In this document: one piece after another, positions 1 to 5,203 of the stretch
Layout: each line of letters starts with the position of its first letter
How positions within the stretch are numbered: position 1 is the first letter of the stretch
Origin: Chloroflexota bacterium
GTDB taxonomy: Bacteria > Chloroflexota > Anaerolineae > Anaerolineales > DRMV01
Length of the DNA: 7,488 nucleotides
Direction: 5' to 3'
Assembly: GCA_013153335.1 (NCBI GenBank)
Contig: JAADEP010000123.1
Span: forward strand, 1 to 7,488
The notes under the pieces: model-generated
What the model was told of the DNA's origin: nothing
The model's input: the letters and a program-made list of their open reading frames with translations, nothing else
Database searches by the model: none
Position numbers and translations under genes: made by a program

Positions 1-751
1 GCCGGGTAAGCTCGTCCAAAGGCCCGTTGGGCTGCCAGCCGATGCGCGCTCGCATGCGTTCCCACAAGGGTTGGCCGCGCAAGAGCGCGGGCGTGAGCAT
101 GCCCGACCGCAACCCGTCGTCCAGGTCGTGGGTGATGTAGGCCAGGTCGTCCGCGATGTTCGCGATCTGGGCTTCGAAGTGGCCGCGCAGGCTCGGGTTG
201 AACAGTTCGACCACGGGCAAAGGTCGCGAGGTCTCGTGCTTGACCAAGCCCTCGAGGGTCTCCCAGGTGAGGTTGAGGCCTTTGAAGTCCGGGTATCGGC
301 GTTCCAGCTCGGTCACGATGCGGTAAGCTTGCATATTGTGGTTGAAAAACCCGCCATGCTGGGCCATGAGCGCGTCCAGGGTCGCTTCGCCCGCGTGGCC
401 AAAGGGCGGGTGCCCCAGGTCGTGGACCAGCGCAATGGCCTCGGTCAGGATCTCGTTCGCGCCCAACGCGCGCGCGATGGACCGCGCGATCTGCGCGACC
501 TCCAGGGTATGGGTCAGCCGGGTGCGGTAATAGTCCCCCTCATAGGTGATGAAGACCTGGGTTTTGTATTCGAGCCGCCGAAACGCGGTCGTGTGCAAAA
601 TGCGGTCCCGGTCGCGCTGGAACGCGGTGCGATATTTGGGTTCAGGTTCTGGATGGAACCGACCGCGCGAGAAGCGGCTCTTGTGCGCGTAGGGCGCCAA
701 GTGCTCGATCTCCCAAGCCTCTTGTACCTCGCGCGGGTAAAGGTAAGGCAT
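1..751 (-). CDS. dgt: dGTPase-type HD-domain deoxynucleotide triphosphohydrolase, 3' end outside window
   Basis: The family hydrolyses dGTP (often other dNTPs too) to the deoxynucleoside and triphosphate in the cytosol, adjusting dNTP pools. The reading frame is open from the ATG at 751 to the left edge, giving 250 visible residues. The N-terminal signature FRRLEYKTQVF is at 57-67. The metal-binding HD set is visible: H81 in TRLTHTLEVAQIAR, the pair H110-D111 in HDLGHPPFGHAGE, and D201/D202 in NIADDLAYITHDLDDG. Full-length relatives run to roughly 330-450 residues, so the helical C-terminal part is missing only because the window ends. AGGAGG lies 5 nt upstream of the start, which fixes it. 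The start is 34 nt after the stop of the c-di-AMP receptor-like gene, so the two are probably co-transcribed. dGTPase-like proteins of this type are sometimes annotated only as 'dGTPase-like' because substrate choice varies. I am confident of the family and less so of the exact substrate. Confidence 0.93.
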   Translation of the reverse strand, partial: MPYLYPREVQEAWEIEHLAPYAHKSRFSRGRFHPEPEPKYRTAFQRDRDRILHTTAFRRLEYKTQVFITYEGDYYRTRLTHTLEVAQIARSIARALGANEILTEAIALVHDLGHPPFGHAGEATLDALMAQHGGFFNHNMQAYRIVTELERRYPDFKGLNLTWETLEGLVKHETSRPLPVVELFNPSLRGHFEAQIANIADDLAYITHDLDDGLRSGMLTPALLRGQPLWERMRARIGWQPNGPLDELTR

Positions 752-756
752 CCGTG

Positions 757-762
757 CCTCCT
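757..762 (-). promoter_or_regulatory. Ribosome binding site of the dGTPase gene
   Basis: A perfect AGGAGG on the minus strand, 5 nt before the ATG at 751. It settles the start of a gene whose other end is not visible. Confidence 0.8.
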
Positions 763-785
763 CTCGGTTGGAACGCGCCCCAACC

Positions 786-1085
786 CTACCGCGGTTTCAA
801 CCCAGCCTGCCCGCCCAGGCGAATGAAGTCCTCCATAGGCAGGACGAAAATCATCCCATGCCGGACCGCGGCCTCCTCGTCCTTCTTGCGGGGCATGGCC
901 TCGCGGATGATGGCGATGACCCGGTCGACCTGGTCATCCTCAACGCCGCTGAAGAAGATCAGCCGGCCCCGGCGCAGCAGGCCGCCGCCCGAGGTCAAAC
1001 GGGTCACCGGGTAGCCCGCGTTGACCAGGGCCTGCACCACTTCCTGGCCATCGCTGTCTTCCAACACGACCAGCACAAACTTCAT
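786..1085 (-). CDS. P-II-like cyclic-di-AMP receptor family protein (PstA/DarA type), divergent
   Basis: This 99-residue protein fits the small P-II-like family (COG3870/DUF970) whose studied members PstA/DarA are trimeric cytosolic sensors of c-di-AMP. The N-terminal strand MKFVLVVLEDSDGQEVVQAL, then GYPVTRLTSGGGLLRRGRL, then GVEDDQVDRVIAIIREAM and the final strand MIFVLPMEDF follow the family order. The protein is slightly shorter than the usual ~109 residues. By my recollection PstA binds the ligand with F36, L37, N41 and G47. Here those positions are L36, L37, R41 and G47, so the loop usually ending GNTT is changed to GRLIFF and ligand binding is uncertain. The start is fixed by AGGAGG 5 nt upstream and by an ATGA overlap with the preceding gene's stop. 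A longer reading upstream to 1379 would only run through the preceding gene. Sitting before the dGTPase gene, it might sense a nucleotide relevant to that enzyme or to the ATPase pair upstream, but that is inference. Confidence 0.85.
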   Translation of the reverse strand: MKFVLVVLEDSDGQEVVQALVNAGYPVTRLTSGGGLLRRGRLIFFSGVEDDQVDRVIAIIREAMPRKKDEEAAVRHGMIFVLPMEDFIRLGGQAGLKPR

Positions 1086-1600
1086 GCTTGCCTCCTCGTG
1101 GCTTCGGGTGGACAGGTCAAGGACACGCGCCGCGCAATACGGAGCCCCAGTTGGGCAAGCCGTCTGACCTCCGCCGCACGCGCCGAACCTCGAGGTGTTG
1201 GCACAAGGTAATATACCACCTTGCCCCGGGCCCAGCGAAGGAGCGGGCGTCCGTGACGCTGCAGCCACGTTTTCACCCAGGCGAGCTTGTTGGCCAAGGC
1301 CCTGGCATCGACCTGGTGAACTTCTATGCCATAAAGGCACCGTTCTTGCTCCTGACACGCGCCGACGAGGTAATCCCATCGGGAAGCCCGGGGCTCGCGC
1401 GAGGCCACGCAGTCGTCAAGCGCCACACTGCCGGCAAGGTGCACGCGCGTCGCGTCGACATGCTTACGCGCCCCTTTGGCCAGGGCCCGCAGCCCAGGCT
1501 GATAACAAGCCGGGTCCTCGAGCGCCTGGGTAACTGCTTTGCGAAAGCCCTCTTGGCAAGCCTGGGCCCGTGAGGCAGGCTTCGCGCTAGCCTTCGCCAT
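1082..1600 (-). CDS. Uncharacterised 172-residue partner of the AAA ATPase; possible degenerate PD-(D/E)XK nuclease fold
   Basis: I do not recognise a named family. What is visible: a basic, Ala/Lys-rich N-terminus (residues 1-47), GSVALDDCVASREPRASRWDY (57-77), a strand ending GIEVH (91-95), a helix with NKLAWVKTWLQRHG (104-117), the strand KVVYYLVPTP (127-136), and a basic helix/strand tail REVRRLAQLGLRIARR-like (146-158). D76, E93-x-H95 and K105/K110 follow the spacing of the D...(D/E)xK core of restriction-endonuclease-like folds, with His in the Lys position and Lys moved onto the next helix. The ATG start overlaps the end of the ATPase gene by 14 nt, and the stop overlaps the next start (ATGA), so it is translated in step with both. 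I recall similar short proteins beside ATPases of this kind, but I cannot check that here. A nuclease or effector role is inference, and it could equally be a non-catalytic adaptor. Confidence 0.7.
   Translation of the reverse strand: MAKASAKPASRAQACQEGFRKAVTQALEDPACYQPGLRALAKGARKHVDATRVHLAGSVALDDCVASREPRASRWDYLVGACQEQERCLYGIEVHQVDARALANKLAWVKTWLQRHGRPLLRWARGKVVYYLVPTPRGSARAAEVRRLAQLGLRIARRVSLTCPPEATRRQA
1091..1096 (-). promoter_or_regulatory. Ribosome binding site of the c-di-AMP receptor-like gene
   Basis: AGGAGG on the minus strand, 5 nt before the ATG at 1085. It lies inside the end of the preceding small gene. It rules out the longer upstream starts and shows that translation is coupled to that gene. 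Confidence 0.8.
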
Positions 1601-2783
1601 GGGCCAAAACCTCGCCGCAAGATTCAGCCATCAGGGCGACCACGCGCGTCGCCCGATCCGCAAACTGCGTCAGGTATCCCCATTCCGCAACCGCGGGGTC
1701 CTCATCCCATGCATCCAGGTTGGAAATGTCGTGGATGGCAACGCGGTGGCCAAGTGGGGCAAAGTAGTACACATAGACCGTTTTCGTCCAAATCGCTTCG
1801 AGCCAAGTTCCCTGCGAAGGAGGCAGGTCAAAAAGCAAGCGCAGTCCTTGCCGCGCTTGCTCGGGATCCCGTTGCGCACAACGCCGAATGTGCGAGAGGG
1901 CCCACACCATTTCCAACACATCGGCCGAGTGCGTGCTCAACAAAACCCGGTAGCCCTGCTGCAACCAATCCAGCACCAAGAGCAGGGTGTCGGCCAGGGC
2001 TTGCGGGTGGAGCCCTAGTTCGAGCTCTTCCGCGATAATCCAATCCACCGCGCGGTGCGAGCCTCGGCCCGAGAGCCAATAGCTCCCGAGCAGAACGGGG
2101 ATGAACTCTCGTTGGCCGGTTGACCAGCTGAGATAGGGCAAACGAGCACCGCCAGGTATCTCGAGCATCAATCGCTTTTGCCCCATCTCACGCACGATCG
2201 TGAGCTGGGTTCCGCGAAGGAGACGGCTCGCGAGGCGATCCCGAAGGCACGCGCGCAAACGCCGCGCGTGCGGGAACAAAACCCCGGCCTCGGGGCCAAC
2301 GTCCTGGGCCTCCAGGTATGTGCGGATATGTTCGCTGAACGCGCGCACCACAAAGGGGTCACCTAAGCGAAAATCGGAGAAAGGCCGGGGCCAGCTAACG
2401 TGCTGGAAGATAAGCGCGCGTTGCGCCGGGATGTAGAAGACCCGTTCCTCCTCCCCGCGAGCCTTGGGGTGTAGGAGGGTCGCGAGGCCCACAGCTTGGC
2501 CGTTCAGGGACACCTGCGTTGTAGGCGACAACAGGTCCGCGTAGCCTTCCCCAAAGTAGGCGTGGGCGAAGAGGCGGGGGTCGTCCTCAGCAGCCCAGCC
2601 GTATTGGCGAAAACGCTGCTGGATCGCGGCGCTATCCAACAGCAACTTGAACGCTTGCAACAGCAGGCTTTTGCCCGTGGCCTGAGGCCCGACAAACACG
2701 GTGAGGTCGCCCAGCGTCAGGGTCGCGCGAGCGATGAGGGCCAAACTTTCCACGTGCAAGCGTAGGCGCGTTCCCGTGCTCAC
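1587..2783 (-). CDS. AAA/ABC-type ATPase of the OLD/AAA15-AAA21 group
   Basis: This cytosolic ATPase has an SMC/RecF/OLD-like ABC head, counted as 398 residues from the GTG at 2783. Walker A is GPQATGKS (32-39), preceded by the beta strand LTVFVG. YIPAQRALIFQ is at 116-126. The ABC-signature-like WSTGQREFIPVLLG is at 219-232. Walker B with catalytic Glu lies in IIAEELELGLHPQ (E251/E252), and the H-loop is STHSADVLE (H284). No TOPRIM domain follows, so it is not a full OLD nuclease. The C-terminal ~80 residues (YVYYFAPLGH, then HDISNLDAWDED) form a small extra region. The GTG at 2783 was chosen because it overlaps the previous stop (GTGA) and has GGAG 8 nt upstream; GTG codons at 2792 and 2801 are alternatives. 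The 14-nt overlap with the following small gene implies partnership. ATPases of this group power several known defence systems (PARIS, Septu, Gabija-like), each with a nuclease partner. The exact role here is unknown. Confidence 0.88.
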   Translation of the reverse strand: MSTGTRLRLHVESLALIARATLTLGDLTVFVGPQATGKSLLLQAFKLLLDSAAIQQRFRQYGWAAEDDPRLFAHAYFGEGYADLLSPTTQVSLNGQAVGLATLLHPKARGEEERVFYIPAQRALIFQHVSWPRPFSDFRLGDPFVVRAFSEHIRTYLEAQDVGPEAGVLFPHARRLRACLRDRLASRLLRGTQLTIVREMGQKRLMLEIPGGARLPYLSWSTGQREFIPVLLGSYWLSGRGSHRAVDWIIAEELELGLHPQALADTLLLVLDWLQQGYRVLLSTHSADVLEMVWALSHIRRCAQRDPEQARQGLRLLFDLPPSQGTWLEAIWTKTVYVYYFAPLGHRVAIHDISNLDAWDEDPAVAEWGYLTQFADRATRVVALMAESCGEVLAHGEG

Positions 2784-3364
2784 AGCAGCCACTCCAGCCA
2801 CTTCCGGCCAACCCAGTGCCCGAGCACTGTGATGCTGAGCATCTTGACCAGCTTGCCCAAGAAGGTCCAGAGCAAGAAACGGAGCACGGGCACCCGGGTG
2901 GCGCCCGCGATAATGCCCGCGAGGTCGAAGATGGGCACGGGCAGCGCGGCCAGAATAAAGAGCGTCACCTCGCCGTGCCGGGCCATCCAGCTCTGTACCC
3001 GGCGATACAGGCGATAGTCCTCCACAAAGGCCTTGCCCGTGAACCCGGCCAGATAGCCCGAGAGCTCGCCCAGGGTCGCGCCCGCGGCCGAGACCACCGC
3101 GACCGCCCAGGGATTGAGCACCGTGGCCATGGTCAGGGGCAGCACCATGCTCGGCGCGGGAAAGATCACGGTCGCGTTGCTCAGGAACGTGAGCACGAAC
3201 AGCCCCAGGTAGCCATACGTGCGAAAGCGCTGGAGCTGCTCCTGGTAGCCCAAGATCAACAGGCTCAGTGCGAGCATCAGGACCAGCGCGATCACGCGGC
3301 CCCAGCGACCCCAGAACCCCAAGGCCTTGCCTGATCGGGTTTCCGGTTCAGGCCTCGCGGCCAC
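2780..3364 (-). CDS. VTT-domain (DedA/SNARE-associated Golgi-like) integral membrane protein
   Basis: This is a polytopic inner-membrane protein of the VTT/DedA superfamily, whose members are implicated in lipid scrambling and membrane homeostasis. Counting from the GTG at 3364 (194 residues), a first transmembrane segment lies at 24-39. The region YLGLFVLTFLSNATVIFPAPSMVLP follows (52-76), then a Gly-rich helix with GATLGELSGYLAG (95-107), the re-entrant ALPVPIFDLAGIIAG (140-154), and a final hydrophobic stretch ending VLGHWVGRKW. The re-entrant and FPAPS motifs match the small VTT type better than classical E. coli DedA, which has an R.IP..R motif not seen here. GGAG 6 nt before the GTG at 3364 favours that start. 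An ATG at 3400 would add 12 residues (MAQRMEPVQEKL) but has a weak binding site and needs a 53-nt overlap with udk. Its stop overlaps the next start (GTGA). The transported lipid or solute is unknown. Confidence 0.85.
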   Translation of the reverse strand: MAARPEPETRSGKALGFWGRWGRVIALVLMLALSLLILGYQEQLQRFRTYGYLGLFVLTFLSNATVIFPAPSMVLPLTMATVLNPWAVAVVSAAGATLGELSGYLAGFTGKAFVEDYRLYRRVQSWMARHGEVTLFILAALPVPIFDLAGIIAGATRVPVLRFLLWTFLGKLVKMLSITVLGHWVGRKWLEWLL

Positions 3365-4067
3365 GAGCTTCTCCTGCACGGGTTCCATCCGTTGCGCCAT
3401 CCTGTTCCGCGGCCCGGCGCTCCTCCAACAGGCGTTGCACCCGCGCGGCGATCATATCCAGCGCGACCCGGTTGAAGCCCCCCTCGGGCACGATGATGTC
3501 CGCGTAGCGTTTGGAGGGCTCGACGAACTCCAGATGCATGGGCCGCACCGTGGTCAGATATTGCTTGATGACCGATTCCACTGTCCGGCCGCGTTCCTCC
3601 ACATCGCGCAGCAACCGCCGGATGAAGCGGATATCCGCATCCGTGTCGACATAAATCTTGATGTCAAAGAGCCGACGCAGCTCGGGTTCGACAAAGATCA
3701 AAATGCCCTCAACCAAAATGATGGGCCGGGGTTCGACCCGGACCGTCTCTTTGCGCCGCGCGTGGCGGGTGAAGTCATACACCGGGCGCTCAATCGCCTT
3801 GCCCGCCAAGAGGTCCTGGATGTGTTTCACCAGGAGCTCGGTCTCCAGCGCGTCGGGGTGGTCGTAGTTGACCTGGGCCCGGGCTTCGGGCGGCAGGTGG
3901 CTGAAGTCGTGGTAGTACGCGTCGTGGGGCAGGAACGCGATGTGTTCCTCGCCCACGCGGGCCAAAAGCGATTGCGCGACCGTGGTCTTGCCCGAGCCGC
4001 TCCCGCCCGCGATGCCGATGACCAAAGGCCGAGGTCGAGGCGCGCGTGTCGTCGTTGGTTCGGTCAT
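3348..4067 (-). CDS. udk: Uridine kinase (uridine/cytidine salvage)
   Basis: The family transfers a phosphate from ATP or GTP to uridine or cytidine, giving UMP or CMP, in the cytosolic pyrimidine salvage pathway. The 239-residue product has Walker A GGSGSGKT (21-28), FLPHDAYYHD (45-54, matching the family's QDSYYxD substrate region), NYDHPDALE (67-75), VYDFTRHAR (96-104), the Walker-B-like strand IILVEGILIF starting at 116, and FIRRLLRDVEERGR for the LID arginines. The last ~25 residues are a Glu/Arg/Ala/Gly-rich tail absent from most relatives (~210 residues), and its coding DNA overlaps the start of the next gene. The ATG at 4067 was chosen because homology begins close after it and a perfect TATAAT lies just upstream. 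A TTG at 4136 is possible in frame, but it would translate the promoter. There is no Shine-Dalgarno sequence, which agrees with a leaderless message. This is probably the first gene of the left operon. The related phosphoribulokinase family is a less likely reading. Confidence 0.92.
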   Translation of the reverse strand: MTEPTTTRAPRPRPLVIGIAGGSGSGKTTVAQSLLARVGEEHIAFLPHDAYYHDFSHLPPEARAQVNYDHPDALETELLVKHIQDLLAGKAIERPVYDFTRHARRKETVRVEPRPIILVEGILIFVEPELRRLFDIKIYVDTDADIRFIRRLLRDVEERGRTVESVIKQYLTTVRPMHLEFVEPSKRYADIIVPEGGFNRVALDMIAARVQRLLEERRAAEQDGATDGTRAGEARGREA

Positions 4068-4073
4068 GGCTCT

Positions 4074-4079
4074 ATTATA
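4074..4079 (-). promoter_or_regulatory. -10 element (TATAAT) of the udk operon, probable leaderless promoter
   Basis: The minus strand reads TATAAT followed by AGAGCC and then the udk ATG at 4067. A start site 7 nt after the hexamer would be the A of that ATG, and no ribosome binding site is present, so the mRNA is probably leaderless. The best -35 candidate is TTGGCC (4104 to 4099) at a long 19-nt spacing, so it is weak and may depend on an activator. A perfect AT-only hexamer in such GC-rich DNA, in the only sizeable gap of the window, supports the call. It has not been mapped. Confidence 0.6.
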
Positions 4080-4099
4080 CCGTCCTTGTTGCAGGATGG

Positions 4100-4137
4100 G
4101 CCAAAGTCTGGCCAAACCGAACAGCCTGGCAGCCAAA
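4100..4137 (-). repeat. Three TTTGGC copies upstream of the udk promoter, possible operator
   Basis: TTTGGC occurs on the minus strand at 4105-4100, 4116-4111 and 4137-4132, with starts 11 and 21 nt apart, so all three face the same side of the helix. The copy nearest the gene covers the -35 position and continues as TTTGGCC, as does the middle one. This could be a binding site for a regulator. The repeat is short, so chance cannot be excluded. Confidence 0.35.
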
Positions 4138-4171
4138 GCCTATCGTTCTCGCGTAAGGCCACGGTCCGACC

Positions 4172-5203
4172 TTACAGCAAGTCCTCCTCGCGCAGCACCA
4201 CGTCGGCCGGGATATCGCGCGCGGCCCGGCGCCCCACGATATAGGGCAGCGCGGCCGGCGGAAAGCCCGTGCCCGGGCGCTTGAAGGTGAGCATCTCGCG
4301 CGTGATCACCGTGCCCTTGGGGATGGGCCGGGCGGTCACGATGCTGCGGCGGAAGGCCTGCTTTTTGGCCTCATCCTCGGGCGGCACAATGCGCGGGTCG
4401 CCCAGCGCGCGCCAAACCCGCCGCGCCTCCCGCGTGAGAAAGGCCATCTCCTCCGGGTCCGCGGAGATCGCGTGGTCCCACCCGGGCAGGGTCTTGTCTT
4501 TGGTGAAGTGCTTCTCCACCACGGCCGCGCCGCGCGCGACCGCGGCCAGGGGGATGCTCACGCCCACGGTGTGGTCAGAGAAGCCGATGGGGTAAGGGTA
4601 CACCGCGCGCAGGGTATCCATCTGGCGCAGGTGCACCTGCTCATCCCGGGGAGGATAAAGCGAGACGCAGTGGAGCAGCACAAGCTGCCGGTTGCCCGTT
4701 TCTTCGATGACCTGCACAGCCTGGTCGATCTCAGCCAGGGTGCTCAAACCCGTGGATACAATCATGGGTTTGCCCTTGGCCGCGATGTAGGCCAGGAAGG
4801 GGTAATTGTTCAGGTCCATGGACGCGACCTTGATGAAGGGCACGTTGAGGTCGTGGACCAGGAAATCAACCTCAGCTTCGGTGAACGGCGTCGCGGCCCA
4901 CAAAATGCCCACCTCGTCCGCGTAGGCCTTGAGCTCCGCGAAGTCGTCGAACGAGAGCGCGTATTGGTCGATCTGGGCTTCCAGGTCGGGGTTGTCCGCG
5001 TAGACCTCGCGCGCGAACAAGCCGGTTTTGGTCCACGTTTGGAATTTGACCGCGTCCGCGCCGCTTTCTTTGGCCAGGCGGATGAGTTCTTTGGCGAACG
5101 CGACGTCGCCGTTGTGGTTCGCGCCGATTTCCGCGATGATAAAGGGTTCGCCGTAATCCGTGACCGTCCGTTCGGGCGTCAAGGAAACGCTCAGGCGTTG
5201 CAT
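4172..5203 (-). CDS. neuB: Sialic acid synthase family protein (NeuB/LegI/SpsE type) with C-terminal SAF domain
   Basis: The family condenses phosphoenolpyruvate with an N-acyl sugar (ManNAc for NeuB, a 2,4-diacetamido-6-deoxyhexose for LegI or PseI) to make a nine-carbon nonulosonic acid for surface glycans. The 343-residue protein has a complete TIM barrel: EIGANHNGD (25-33), DAVKFQTWT (50-58), ATPFTEAEVDF (104-114), KVASMDLNNYPFL (125-137), LLHCVSLYPP (176-185), GFSDHTVG (207-214) and VEKHFT (229-234). H211 and H232 align with the two metal-binding histidines of meningococcal NeuB. The antifreeze-like/SAF domain covers about 284-343, with KRPGTGF at 308-314. The usual PGPDH is PGWDH (240-244) here. 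The ATG has AGGAGG 7 nt upstream, inside the end of the glycosyltransferase gene, which it overlaps by 13 nt. No neuA or neuC is visible in the window. The exact product cannot be told from sequence alone. Confidence 0.9.
   Translation of the reverse strand: MQRLSVSLTPERTVTDYGEPFIIAEIGANHNGDVAFAKELIRLAKESGADAVKFQTWTKTGLFAREVYADNPDLEAQIDQYALSFDDFAELKAYADEVGILWAATPFTEAEVDFLVHDLNVPFIKVASMDLNNYPFLAYIAAKGKPMIVSTGLSTLAEIDQAVQVIEETGNRQLVLLHCVSLYPPRDEQVHLRQMDTLRAVYPYPIGFSDHTVGVSIPLAAVARGAAVVEKHFTKDKTLPGWDHAISADPEEMAFLTREARRVWRALGDPRIVPPEDEAKKQAFRRSIVTARPIPKGTVITREMLTFKRPGTGFPPAALPYIVGRRAARDIPADVVLREEDLL

Noticed and set aside
71..826. 251-codon open frame on the plus strand
   Set aside because: It is antisense to the dGTPase gene, whose protein has clear HD motifs. 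The plus-strand product is Val/Gln/Arg-rich with no recognisable domain, as expected from high GC.
1086..1379. 98-residue N-terminal extension of the c-di-AMP receptor-like protein
   Set aside because: It shadows the small partner gene. AGGAGG before 1085 and the family's usual N-terminus fix the start.
4068..4171. Rho-independent terminator between the neuB-like gene and udk
   Set aside because: Only a 4-bp GGCC/GGCC stem and other very short inverted repeats, with no following T-run. The gap is better explained by a promoter.
3327..4244. 305-codon plus-strand frame
   Set aside because: Antisense to udk and across its promoter; the product is low-complexity with no motif.
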